DNA from: JBBSHJ01 sp038253135
GTDB lineage: Bacteria; Actinomycetota; Actinomycetes; Mycobacteriales; QHCD01
Reading direction: 5' to 3'
Length of the DNA: 34,803 nucleotides
Assembly: GCA_038253135.1 (NCBI GenBank)
Contig: JBBSHJ010000028.1
Span: 1 to 34,803, forward strand
Shown here one piece after another: positions 23,967 through 31,494 of the stretch. The stretch's first letter is position 1. The number at the start of each line of letters is the position of its first letter. The notes under the pieces are model-generated. The model saw only the letters and a list, made by a program, of their open reading frames with translations. It had not been told where the DNA came from and did no database searches. A program made the position numbers and the translations under genes.

Positions 23967-24956
23967 GTGCATTATCAACCCATCGAGCGGGCGCCCGGCG
24001 CGTTTCAGGAGCCGCTGTCGGTCGAAGCGATCAAGCGGATCAGTGCCCGGGCGTTCGGCGCCACGTCTCGGGTCGAGAGCGTCGCGGAGTTGCCGTGGGG
24101 CTCCTACAACAGTGCCTATCGGATCGACCTGGCATCCGCCGACACCGTCGTGCTGCGGGTGGCTCCCGCGCCGGAGCGCCAGTTCCGCGTCGAGAGGTCT
24201 TTGTTGCGCAACGAGTACGCCGCCGCGCCGCACCTCGCGCCACTCGGCGACCTGCTGCCGCGCAGCCTCTTCGCCGATTTCACCCGGCAGGTGATCAACC
24301 GGGATTACCTGATGCAGACACTGCTGCCCGGCGTACCCGCGCCGGAAGGAATGCGCCGCTACGAGCGGTCGCAATGGTCCGCGTTCTTCCGGCAGGTCGG
24401 TGGCGTGACCAGGAGACTGCACGAGGTCCGCGGTCCCGGGTTCGGTTTCGTTGCCGGTCCGTGGTTCGAGACCTGGAGTGCCGCTCTCATCGACTATTTC
24501 CGTACGGCGGCCGGGGACATCGCGGACGCGGGACAGGACGCATACGACGTACACGAGCTCGCCGCCACCACCGAGAGGCTGCGCGGCGAGCTGGACGAGA
24601 TCACCGAGCCGCGGCTCTTGCACGGCGACGGGTGGACGGCGAATTTCCTGGTCGATCCCGCCACGCCCGATCTCACCCTGACCGGGATCTGCGACTGGGA
24701 CCGCGCGCGATGGGGCGACCCCATGGCGGACTGGGCGATTCAGCGGGCCCTGCTGCGGCCCGGGTCGGAGCGGGACACCTTCTGGGACGGTTACGGCCAA
24801 CCACGCACTGTCGCGTCCGGAGTGCGGCAACTGATCTATCAGGCCCGCTTCCTCGTCGAGCTGCGGCTCGACTACATCCGGAACGCGATGGCGGATGAGA
24901 TCGCGTCCAGTTACGACGACGTCGGCCACATCCTCGGTCGCCTCCGGTCCAGCTGA
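23967..24956 (+). CDS. APH-family phosphotransferase (copy 3)
   Basis: The 329-aa protein is an intact small-molecule kinase of the APH/choline kinase group. The N-lobe has WGSYNSAYRIDL and TVVLRVAP; the catalytic loop is LLHGDGWTANFLVD (His219, Asp221, Asn226) and the metal Asp243 is in GICDWDRARWGDP. All key residues are canonical. GTG at 23967 has GGGAGG 4 nt upstream. A second, truncated copy of its first ~20 codons lies at 21461. Its phosphate acceptor is unknown; macrolide or aminoglycoside inactivation is possible but not shown. Confidence 0.88.
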   Translation: MHYQPIERAPGAFQEPLSVEAIKRISARAFGATSRVESVAELPWGSYNSAYRIDLASADTVVLRVAPAPERQFRVERSLLRNEYAAAPHLAPLGDLLPRSLFADFTRQVINRDYLMQTLLPGVPAPEGMRRYERSQWSAFFRQVGGVTRRLHEVRGPGFGFVAGPWFETWSAALIDYFRTAAGDIADAGQDAYDVHELAATTERLRGELDEITEPRLLHGDGWTANFLVDPATPDLTLTGICDWDRARWGDPMADWAIQRALLRPGSERDTFWDGYGQPRTVASGVRQLIYQARFLVELRLDYIRNAMADEIASSYDDVGHILGRLRSS

Positions 24957-25001
24957 TCGCGACAGACCGGCGAAAGAGTCCGGGCCCGCGACACTGTCGA
25001 G

Positions 25002-25510
25002 ATGGACGTCGACATGTGGGTCTCCGCGCTCGGGCGGTACGCCGAGCGCCTGCGTGCGCGGGCCGACGCGGTTCACCGTGTCGTCTCGCCGCTCGGTGCC
25101 TGGCTGGTCATCGCTCCGTGCGCCCGCGTGGCCGGCGACGGGCCGGCGCGCGCGTGTGGATCCGGCCGGAACGGGAGACGGCGCGCATCAAACAGTGGCT
25201 GGGCACGCTCCCGACCGTGATCGACACCGGCGACATCCCACCCAGGAACGTCTCGATCGCTGGGCGTCCGAGGGCGCCTTAGGGCAGATCGAGCGGTTCC
25301 CGCTGGAGGTAGGGCCGACGGTGGTTGCCCTGCGGGCAGCGCACTGGCGACGAAGGTGTCCTGGCAGCTGCCGTTCGACCTGGTTGACGCCACCGAGCTC
25401 GGCCGATCGCCGTGGACCGGGGGACGGCTGCCCCTCTGGTGCCCGCCCGGTAGCCACGACTCTGAGGAGCCGCATTACCCCACAACGGGGCGGATGGTGG
25501 CTGCTGGGAC
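25002..25510 (+). pseudogene. Serpin-like gene, broken in several frames
   Basis: Pieces of one protein can be read in successive frames. YAERLRARADAVHRVVSPLG is in the frame of 25002. VWIRPERETARIKQWLGTL and TVIDTGDIPP read in the next (about 25155-25245). ERLDRWASEGALGQIERFPL reads in the third (about 25246-25340). SALATKVSWQLPFDLVDATE returns to the first (about 25337-25410). This order fits an actinobacterial serpin-family protein, where ALATKVSW-x-PFD corresponds to the conserved K-W-x-x-PF region. A block between SPLG... and VWIRPE is also missing. At least three frameshifts and a deletion mean it cannot be functional. The family call is by memory of the pattern. Confidence 0.55.
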
Positions 25511-25576
25511 TACCGCAGGACACCCCAATGTCCGGCGCAGCCCCGGCCAAGGGACAGCGCGTCATCGGCGGGGACG

Positions 25577-26440
25577 TTATCGACCCAATGCGTGCCATCG
25601 CGGACGCAGATGCATGCGGACGCTGCCCAACACCCCGTGCAGCGTCGCCGGATCCGAGCGCAGACCGAACGCCAGCTTTTCGATCGCCCGGCTGGCCGCC
25701 ATCGCGGCGGCCACGACGGGCTCGACGGTCGCGTCGACCGCCGCGCGGGCGACGGCGTCGGCCTCACGGGTGCGATCCGGCGACGGGGACGACCAGGCCA
25801 GCTCGCAAAGATCCGCGCGCGAATCACCCGGCCCAGCGCCTTCCCAATCGAAGACGGCGACGATGCGGTCGCCACGCACGAGGAAGTTCCGGTGATGGAA
25901 GTCGTGATGTACGACGTCGTATCCGCGAAACAGTGCGACGTCGGTGGAGTCGACAACCGCCCGCGCCTCCTCATAGACCTCGCGGATATACGCGTCGCCG
26001 GACTCGCGCAGCGCCTGTGAGTCGGGCCCGTCAGGATCGCGTACGTCGCTCAGCGGATCGACCGGGGCGTGGGCGATGCGGACGGCACGGCCCTCGTGCA
26101 TCTGCCACAGAACGATCAGCTGCCGCGCATGATCGGGCTCGAAGACATCGGGCACCAGGCCGTCGACGTACTCCTGGACCGTCACGACCTGCCCGCCGAC
26201 CGCGGTGACGTCGAGATACCGCGGCACCGGGTATCCGTCGTCGCGCAGGCGCATTGCGAGCGCGACCGCTCCTTGCGCGCGCTCCAGCGTGTGCGACGGG
26301 TGCACGACCAGTGGTTTGATGACGACGCGAGCTCCGCCCGACGTGCGCCCGAGATACGCGCCCCAGAGCCCGCCGGCGAGTCGACGCTCAATCGACAGGT
26401 CGAGCGCAGCGGCGATGGCGCGTAATCGATCCTCGACCAC
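25577..26440 (-). CDS. APH-family phosphotransferase (copy 4)
   Basis: The 287-aa protein has an N-lobe with GLWGAYLGRTSGGARVVIKPL (the Lys in VVIKPL would bind ATP), the hinge TVQEYVDGLVPD, the catalytic loop HHDFHHRNFLV (His178, Asp180, Asn185) and the metal Asp198 in VFDWEGAGPGD. It looks intact and typical of small-molecule kinases. GTG at 26440 has no Shine-Dalgarno; TAGAGT at 26453-26448 lies 7 nt upstream, so a leaderless transcript is likely. It differs enough from the other kinases here not to be a recent copy. Confidence 0.86.
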   Translation of the reverse strand: MVEDRLRAIAAALDLSIERRLAGGLWGAYLGRTSGGARVVIKPLVVHPSHTLERAQGAVALAMRLRDDGYPVPRYLDVTAVGGQVVTVQEYVDGLVPDVFEPDHARQLIVLWQMHEGRAVRIAHAPVDPLSDVRDPDGPDSQALRESGDAYIREVYEEARAVVDSTDVALFRGYDVVHHDFHHRNFLVRGDRIVAVFDWEGAGPGDSRADLCELAWSSPSPDRTREADAVARAAVDATVEPVVAAAMAASRAIEKLAFGLRSDPATLHGVLGSVRMHLRPRWHALGR

Positions 26441-26447
26441 GGCCGCG

Positions 26448-26453
26448 ACTCTA
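26448..26453 (-). promoter_or_regulatory. Leaderless-type -10 element for kinase copy 4
   Basis: TAGAGT on the minus strand, 7 nt before the GTG start and with no ribosome site between, fits a TAnnnT -10 whose transcript begins at the start codon. Confidence 0.4.
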
Positions 26454-26612
26454 GGTCTACGTCGGCGCGGGCCGCCAGCCGTTTAACCGCACGTCGAGAC
26501 CTCCGTGGATCGGCCTACCAGGCCCGGACCACGCTCGTTCGAAAACCGCAGCCGATGGCAACTGGGGCGCGGGCGGAAACCAGCTGCGGACCATCCGGTG
26601 GTCGCCTTCGCT

Positions 26613-26675
26613 GCCGACTTGCCACGTGTGGTTGGCGTCAGCCGACTCGGGACGACCACAAGTGGCAAAGTCGGC
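26613..26675. repeat. Long imperfect inverted repeat
   Basis: Arms GCCGACTTGCCACGTGTGG (26613-26631, continuing to 26634) and its near complement at 26653-26675 pair over about 22 bp with one bulge and about two mismatches; the loop is about 18 nt. It sits in a 300-bp gap (26441-26740) downstream of the transketolase pair, so it may end that transcript, though no T-run follows. The rest of the gap shows no gene. Confidence 0.6.
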
Positions 26676-26740
26676 GGCGCGGCGGGCGAGGTCTGCCGGA
26701 GCCGAGGCGGCCGATCTGCACTCTCCCGGGGCCGAGGAGA

Positions 26741-27667
26741 TCAGGCGCCGCGGGTGAGGAAATCGCCGATGCTCTGCCGCAGCGATGGTGCGTCGAGCCC
26801 GTGCGCGCGGATGTGCTCAGACGGCGTCCCGTAATGCCTCAGCTCCACATTCCGGGTGCCGAGCGCGAGCAGCCGATGCGGTACGTCGATCAGCGCGGCG
26901 CTGACGGGCGCGGACGTCGTACCGGCGAGATAGGGCTCTACCAGTACGACGTTCGCGGCGCTCTGCGCCACCGCCGCGCGCAACCCGTGCGCGTCAAACG
27001 GCCGGATCGACACGGCGTAAAGGACCGTGACGTCGAGATCCTCCGTCGCCGCAAGGGTTTCGGTCAGCGTCGGGCCGACCGCGATCACCACCCCACCAGC
27101 GCCCCGCCGCACCACCTCGAAACCAGGACGACCGGACACGACGTGCTCACTGGGCCGCTCGTTCTGCTGACCGACCACCCGCACGTAATGTCGGCCCTCG
27201 CCCGGGACTACGCGGCGCAGCACCGCCTCGACCTCGTCGGCGTGCCCGGGCAGGTGGATCGACCATCCCGGCAACGTGCCCATCAGCGCGACGTCACCGG
27301 GTGACTGGTGGGTCCGCCCGCCGCTCGAGACGTCGAAGGCGCCGCCCGTCGACACGAGCACGCCGCCCACGTCCTGATGCCCGAAATCCAGCTTGACCTG
27401 CTCGAACGGCCGCTCGACGAGGAAGGAGGCGAAGGTGTGCACGATCGACCGCAGTCCCGAAAGCGCGAGCCCGGCACCGACGCTGACCAGCAGCTGCTCA
27501 CGGATCCCGACGTTGATGACGCGCTCCGGCACGTCGCCGGCGACGTCGCCGAAATACTGACCCGAGATTTCCGCATAGACGATCGCGGTACGCGGATCGG
27601 TGCGGACCAGATCAGCGGCGGTCGCGGCGAAGGTCTCGCGTGAATCCCTGCGGATGATGGTGCTCAC
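26741..27667 (-). CDS. Transketolase, C-terminal subunit
   Basis: The 308-aa protein carries the pyrimidine-binding and C-terminal transketolase domains. VINVGIREQLLVSVGAGLAL includes the Glu that activates TPP, then FASFLVERPFEQVKLDFG, and a C-terminal domain from about 190 (VVIAVGPTLTE, VLVEPYLAGT). With the N-terminal subunit it should form one split transketolase that transfers two-carbon units between sugar phosphates or related molecules. The GTG at 27667 overlaps the stop of the N-terminal subunit (GTGA). No pathway genes lie nearby, so the substrate is open. Confidence 0.87.
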   Translation of the reverse strand: MSTIIRRDSRETFAATAADLVRTDPRTAIVYAEISGQYFGDVAGDVPERVINVGIREQLLVSVGAGLALSGLRSIVHTFASFLVERPFEQVKLDFGHQDVGGVLVSTGGAFDVSSGGRTHQSPGDVALMGTLPGWSIHLPGHADEVEAVLRRVVPGEGRHYVRVVGQQNERPSEHVVSGRPGFEVVRRGAGGVVIAVGPTLTETLAATEDLDVTVLYAVSIRPFDAHGLRAAVAQSAANVVLVEPYLAGTTSAPVSAALIDVPHRLLALGTRNVELRHYGTPSEHIRAHGLDAPSLRQSIGDFLTRGA

Positions 27668-28356
27668 TTGTCCTCCACTCGGGCGACGACCGCGTGCGGC
27701 CGGCCATTCCTGGCGACGGCGAATGCCTCGGCGAGGGCGTCGTGGTCGCGGCCATTGACGCTCGTGACGTCCCAGCCTTCCGTCGCGAACCGGGCCGCGA
27801 CCCGTCCCGGCACGGCGTAGGAGCTGGACCGGTTGTCGATGACGATGGTCGTGAGATTGTCCAGTCGCAGCGCGGCGGCCAGCTCCAGCGCCTCATGGTT
27901 GCTGCCCTCGTCGAGCTCGGCATCTCCGACGAGTACGACGACCCGGCTGTCGATGCGTTGCGCGCGCAGCCCGAGCGCCGTACCCACGGCCATCGGCAGG
28001 CCATGACCGAGCGAGCCCGACGCGATCTCGATCCCCGGCACGAGGTTACGGTCCGGGTGATAGCCGAGCGGCGAGTCGAAGGTGCCCCATTCGCTGAGCC
28101 AGTCGACCGGAATGAACCCGTTTGCGGCCAGCACGGCGTAGTAGGCGACCGGGCCGTGGCCCTTGGAGAGGTAGAAGCGGTCGCGGTCCGGATCGTCGAT
28201 CCGGTCGGGCCCGACGTCGAGGATCCGGTCGTAAAGGACCCATAGGACGTCGAGTGTCGACGTCGACGCCGCGTCGTGCTTCTCGTCGCCGGTCATCAAC
28301 GACATCAAGTGATTGAGGTCGTCGTACCCCTGAATCTGTTGCGTGGGAGTGCTCAT
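27664..28356 (-). CDS. Transketolase, N-terminal TPP-binding subunit
   Basis: The 230-aa protein has FYLSKGHGPVAYYAVLAANG, GSLGHGLPMAVGTALG and the TPP/metal motif GDAELDEGSNHEAL, all typical of the first transketolase domain. It is encoded directly upstream of the C-terminal subunit. ATG at 28356 fits the family start; later ATGs at 28305 and 28296 are possible. A SoxR/MerR-like palindrome lies 18 bp upstream. If the suggested promoter is real its transcript would start at or after the first ATG, so the true start is not settled. Confidence 0.87.
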   Translation of the reverse strand: MSTPTQQIQGYDDLNHLMSLMTGDEKHDAASTSTLDVLWVLYDRILDVGPDRIDDPDRDRFYLSKGHGPVAYYAVLAANGFIPVDWLSEWGTFDSPLGYHPDRNLVPGIEIASGSLGHGLPMAVGTALGLRAQRIDSRVVVLVGDAELDEGSNHEALELAAALRLDNLTTIVIDNRSSSYAVPGRVAARFATEGWDVTSVNGRDHDALAEAFAVARNGRPHAVVARVEDK

Positions 28357-28373
28357 GGAGCCAGCCTGCACTC

Positions 28374-28393
28374 TCAAGTTATCTTGAAGTCAA
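28374..28393 (-). promoter_or_regulatory. SoxR/MerR-like operator and -35 upstream of the split transketolase
   Basis: On the minus strand TTGACT (28393-28388) runs into the dyad TCAAG-ATAA-CTTGA (28387-28374). From memory, the E. coli soxS operator reads ACCTCAAGTTAACTTGAGG; the 19-mer here matches 16 of 19 positions. MerR-family regulators bind between a -35 and a -10 spaced 19-20 bp, and CAGGCT lies 19 bp after TTGACT as a weak -10. No soxR-like gene is in the window. Confidence 0.45.
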
Positions 28394-28549
28394 ATTCGGC
28401 CCGAACGCGCTAGTGCGAGCCGTCGCCGGGAGGGTCCGGCAGCGACGGAGTACCGCCGACCAGGTGGTCCCAGCGGGCCAGCACACCGGCTGCCAGCGCC
28501 GGTCGAATGCGTCGGCCCGGCGACGGGCCCGCTCCCGCTTGCCCGCGTC

Positions 28550-28696
28550 TTACCCGTGCCGTGCCCACGCCGACGTCGGCCGACTCAGCCGCGTGATGCC
28601 CCGGGTGAGCGCAAAGGTGACGACATAGGAGACGAAACACAGCATTAGCGGCCACTTGCCCACGTCGATGACGTCGCGCTGCCACCAGCTACCCAC
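28550..28696 (-). pseudogene. Truncated N-terminus of an integral membrane protein
   Basis: A GTG at 28696 opens a 48-codon frame: MGSWWQRDVIDVGKWPLML, one membrane helix (CFVSYVVTFALTRGI), then TRLSR and an unrelated tail to TAA. It resembles the N-terminus of a larger actinobacterial membrane protein that starts with WWQRD-V and continues after TRLIR with more helices. Here that continuation is missing, so it is probably a gene end left by deletion. It could be expressed as a short membrane peptide. Confidence 0.5.
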
Positions 28697-28725
28697 GAAA
28701 TCTGCCTATTTGCGCCGGCGCATAT

Positions 28726-29097
28726 TCACGTTGCGGCGCGGCTCAGCATGCCGGCGAGGGCGTCGAGTGCACCCGGCACCAGCCGGTAGTAGGCCCACTT
28801 GCCGCGTTGCTCTCGCTCCAGGAGGCCGGTGTCGATCAGGACCTTCAGGTGGTGCGACACCGTCGGCTGCGAGAGTCCGACGGGCGCGGTCAGGTCGCAC
28901 ACGCACGCCTCGGCTCCCTCATGCGCCGCGATCAGCGACACCAGTCGCAGCCGCGTCGGCTCGGCCAGCGCCTTGAGCACGACCGCCAGCCGCTCGGCCG
29001 CCGCGGCATCCAGGACCTCACCGGTGAGCGGGCGGCAGCACGCCGCGAGGTCGGTGAGCAAGAGGGCGCGGTCGGGCCGCGTGGCAGTGTCGGTCAC
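28726..29097 (-). CDS. arsR: ArsR-family metalloregulator
   Basis: The 123-aa repressor has a winged helix with EPTRLRLVSLIAA and the recognition helix SQPTVSHHLKVL. Cysteines at 65 and 67 (ACVCDL, the start of the DNA-binding helix) and a Cys pair at 20-21 (AACCRPL) could bind As(III) or Sb(III). It is divergent from arsM with 84 bp between, so it probably represses both genes until arsenite is present. The start is GTG at 29097. Confidence 0.88.
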   Translation of the reverse strand: MTDTATRPDRALLLTDLAACCRPLTGEVLDAAAAERLAVVLKALAEPTRLRLVSLIAAHEGAEACVCDLTAPVGLSQPTVSHHLKVLIDTGLLEREQRGKWAYYRLVPGALDALAGMLSRAAT

Positions 29098-29181
29098 GGA
29101 CCCAGCATGGCATACGCATTGACAACGATCGATGCATAAGGCAGCCTCGTTGCATAGACCAGTGTCGATGAGAGGAACGCG
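29098..29181. promoter_or_regulatory. Divergent arsR/arsM control region
   Basis: The region contains TTGACA (29120-29125), a good -35 towards arsM, and a weak dyad GCAT...ATGC around it (29118-29137) followed by TTGCATAGACC. The ArsR site is expected here but I cannot point to one clean inverted repeat. Confidence 0.45.
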
Positions 29182-29958
29182 ATGAGCGATCTCGAGCTTC
29201 GCGATCAGGTCCGGGCACGGTACGCCGCTGCTGCCGTGGCCGTCGCGGATGGTGGTGACACCGGCTGTTGTTCCGCCGGGTCGTGCGTGCCCGAGACCAT
29301 TGATGTCGGCGAGAGCTTCGGCGCCGGCCTCTACGGCGCCCCTGAGCGCGCCGAGCTTCCCGCTGAGGCGCTGGCGGCCAGCCTCGGCTGCGGCAACCCG
29401 CTCGCGATCGCGGATCTACGGCCGGGTGAGCGCGTTCTCGACCTCGGCTCCGGCGGCGGCATCGACGTACTGCTGTCTGCCCGCCGGGTCGGCGCCGACG
29501 GGTTCGCCTATGGGGTCGACATGACGGACGAGATGCTTACGCTGGCGCGCGCCAATGCCACCAAGTCCGACGTCAACAACGTGGAATTCGTCAGGGGAAC
29601 GATCGAGGACGTGCCGCTGCCCGACGAAGCGGTCGACGTGGTGATCTCCAACTGCGTGATCAACCTGTCGGTCGACAAGCCGGCGGTGATCGCCGAGATG
29701 TTCCGGCTGCTCGTCCCGGGCGGCCGGCTCGGCATCAGCGACGTCGTCGCCGAGGACGACCTCGCTCCCGCCGACCGGGCCGACCGTGGCAGCTACGTCG
29801 GCTGCATCGCCGGCGCCCTGTCCCGGCGGGAATACCTTGACGGGCTGGCCGCGGCCGGATTTGTGGCCGCATCCGTCACGTTCACGCACGAGGTCGCGCC
29901 GGGAATGCACGGCGCCGTCGTCCGCGCCCGCAAGCCCGCCGGCGCCGCGCGGGCCTGA
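29182..29958 (+). CDS. arsM: Arsenite S-adenosylmethionine methyltransferase ArsM
   Basis: The 258-aa cytoplasmic enzyme methylates As(III) to methylated and volatile arsenicals. The SAM-binding motif VLDLGSGGGID is at residues 85-95. The three conserved arsenic-binding cysteines are in SLGCGNP (70), SNCVINL (158) and GCIAGAL (208); further cysteines near the N-terminus (GCCSAGSC, 29-35) are common in the bacterial group. ATG at 29182 follows AGAGGAA. It is divergent from arsR, with no arsenite efflux or arsenate reductase gene beside it. Confidence 0.93.
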   Translation: MSDLELRDQVRARYAAAAVAVADGGDTGCCSAGSCVPETIDVGESFGAGLYGAPERAELPAEALAASLGCGNPLAIADLRPGERVLDLGSGGGIDVLLSARRVGADGFAYGVDMTDEMLTLARANATKSDVNNVEFVRGTIEDVPLPDEAVDVVISNCVINLSVDKPAVIAEMFRLLVPGGRLGISDVVAEDDLAPADRADRGSYVGCIAGALSRREYLDGLAAAGFVAASVTFTHEVAPGMHGAVVRARKPAGAARA

Positions 29959-30139
29959 CCGGTCGGCCAGCGCGCCGGCGGTGGAGTCGACTGGGCCTCC
30001 GGCGCCACGGGACGAGCCACTCGCCGTCCCTCATCAGCTCCCGATCCTCGAGTTGGTTGACGGCGCCTGCAAGCGCAGCTCGTCATCGACCACTGCCGTG
30101 CCGCGTACGGCGGCACAGACACCGGCGCCGTACCGCCGG

Positions 30140-30145
30140 TAGGCT
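30140..30145 (+). promoter_or_regulatory. Leaderless-type -10 element for the SRPBCC gene
   Basis: TAGGCT lies 6 nt upstream of the GTG at 30152, with no ribosome site between, as expected for a leaderless mRNA. Confidence 0.45.
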
Positions 30146-30151
30146 GGCGCC

Positions 30152-30613
30152 GTGCATTCAACGCAGGTCTCGCGTCGGATCCGCGCACCGCGGGCAGCCG
30201 TCTACCGGGCGCTCCTTGACCCGGCTGCGGTCGCGAAATGGCGCGTGCCGGAGGGCATGAGCAGTCAGGTGCATGAGTACGACGCCCGCGAGACTGGCCG
30301 CTTCCGAGTCTCGCTGACCTATGACTCCCCGAGCCGCACCGGCAAGTCGGCGCCACACACCGACACCTATCACGGGCATTTCACCCGGCTCGTTCCGGAC
30401 GCGCGCGTGGTCGAAGTGCTCGAATTCGAGACCGACGATGACGCGCTTCGCGGGACGATGACCATGACGACCAGCCTTACCGACGCAGACGAGGGCACCG
30501 ACATCGTGGTCGTACACGAAGGTATTCCCGACAGCGTGTCGCCCGCCGACAACGAGACGGGCACCCGGATGGCCCTGGCCAATTTGGCGAAGCTGCTCGA
30601 ATCCGATAAATAG
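30152..30613 (+). CDS. AHSA1/SRPBCC-domain protein
   Basis: The 153-aa protein is a helix-grip fold protein of the AHSA1 (activator of Hsp90 ATPase homologue) group: RRIRAPRAAVYRALLDPAA, AKWRVPEGM, YHGHFTRLVPDARVVEVLEF, and the C-terminal helix TGTRMALANLAKLLES. Such proteins bind small hydrophobic molecules; the ligand is unknown. GTG at 30152. It is followed at once by a remnant of a different gene. Confidence 0.85.
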   Translation: MHSTQVSRRIRAPRAAVYRALLDPAAVAKWRVPEGMSSQVHEYDARETGRFRVSLTYDSPSRTGKSAPHTDTYHGHFTRLVPDARVVEVLEFETDDDALRGTMTMTTSLTDADEGTDIVVVHEGIPDSVSPADNETGTRMALANLAKLLESDK

Positions 30614-30614
30614 A

Positions 30615-30776
30615 TCAATCGCCATTCCCTCCACGACGGTACGCACCGAGGATCTGGAGCTGGTGGTACGACGGCTGCTCGACCACGACTCCATCGCCGG
30701 CCGTGCGCTGACCCTTACCGGGACCTGGCCAGGCAACGACCAGTCCATCCTCCTCGCGCTGGCCCGCATCCGCTGA
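30615..30776 (+). pseudogene. C-terminal remnant of an NAD(P)-binding epimerase/SDR-like protein
   Basis: Two bases after the SRPBCC stop the frame reads SIAIPSTTVRTEDLELVVRR, LLDHDSIAGRALTLTG, ending ILLALARIR at a TGA (30774-30776). This is the typical end of extended SDR / NmrA-like NAD(P)-binding proteins (IAGRALTLTG...I..AL). No start codon precedes it and the Rossmann part is absent. Confidence 0.6.
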
Positions 30777-30858
30777 ATTGCTTCCGTCGCGATGTCGAAT
30801 CGCGGGCCGGCTGTTCGATGAAATCATGACCGCAGTTCATAACCGAAGGGGTAGTCCA

Positions 30859-31434
30859 ATGGGCACGATCGTGGTTTCCGAGTTCGTCAGCTTGGACGGG
30901 GTCATGGAAGACCCGGGAGGTGCCGAGAGTTACCGGCACGGCGGCTGGTCGTTCACCTTCGACCGCAGCTCCGAGGGTGATCGGTTCAAGATGGACGAGC
31001 TGACGGCTGCCGAGGCCATGCTGCTCGGCCGCACCACCTACGAGGGTTTCGCCGCCGCGTGGCCGTCGATGGAGGACCCCGACGGCTTCGCCGGCAAGAT
31101 GAACGCCATGCCGAAGTATGTGGTGTCCTCGACGCTGAGAAGCGCCGACTGGAACAACAGCACGATCCTCCCCGGCGATCCGCTCGAGGAGATCACCGCG
31201 CTGAAGGAGCGCGTCGGCGGCAACATCCTGGTCGGCGGGAGCGCGCGGCTCGTGCACCTGCTCGCCGAGCACGACCTGGTCGACGAATACCGGTTGATGG
31301 TCTTCCCGGTGCTGCTCGGCTCGGGCAAGCGGGTCTTCCCCGACTCGGACTCCGAGTCGACGACCCGGTTGCGGCTCGCCTCGAGCGAACGGGCCGGCGA
31401 CGTGCAGATGCTCGTCCTGCACCGCGAGCGCTGA
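30859..31434 (+). CDS. RibD C-terminal/dihydrofolate reductase-like protein
   Basis: The 191-aa protein has the DHFR-like fold of the RibD_C family (YwjB/YyaP-like): VVSEFVSLDGVMEDPGG, then LLGRTTYEGFAAAWPS, KYVVSSTLRSADWNN, and GGNILVGGSARLVHLLAEH for NADPH binding. Such proteins are reductases of unknown substrate. ATG at 30859 follows GAAGGGG. It stands between two gene remnants. Confidence 0.88.
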   Translation: MGTIVVSEFVSLDGVMEDPGGAESYRHGGWSFTFDRSSEGDRFKMDELTAAEAMLLGRTTYEGFAAAWPSMEDPDGFAGKMNAMPKYVVSSTLRSADWNNSTILPGDPLEEITALKERVGGNILVGGSARLVHLLAEHDLVDEYRLMVFPVLLGSGKRVFPDSDSESTTRLRLASSERAGDVQMLVLHRER

Positions 31435-31494
31435 GACCAGGGCACAGGCCGTCGGTCCGGCGTGTTTCAAGGTCCTGCGAATTTCCGATTCCGT

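Noticed and set aside
29959..30139. Minus-strand phrase RGTAVVDDELRLQAPSTNSR between arsM and the SRPBCC gene
   Set aside because: It looks slightly protein-like but is under 30 codons, has no start, and matches no family I know.
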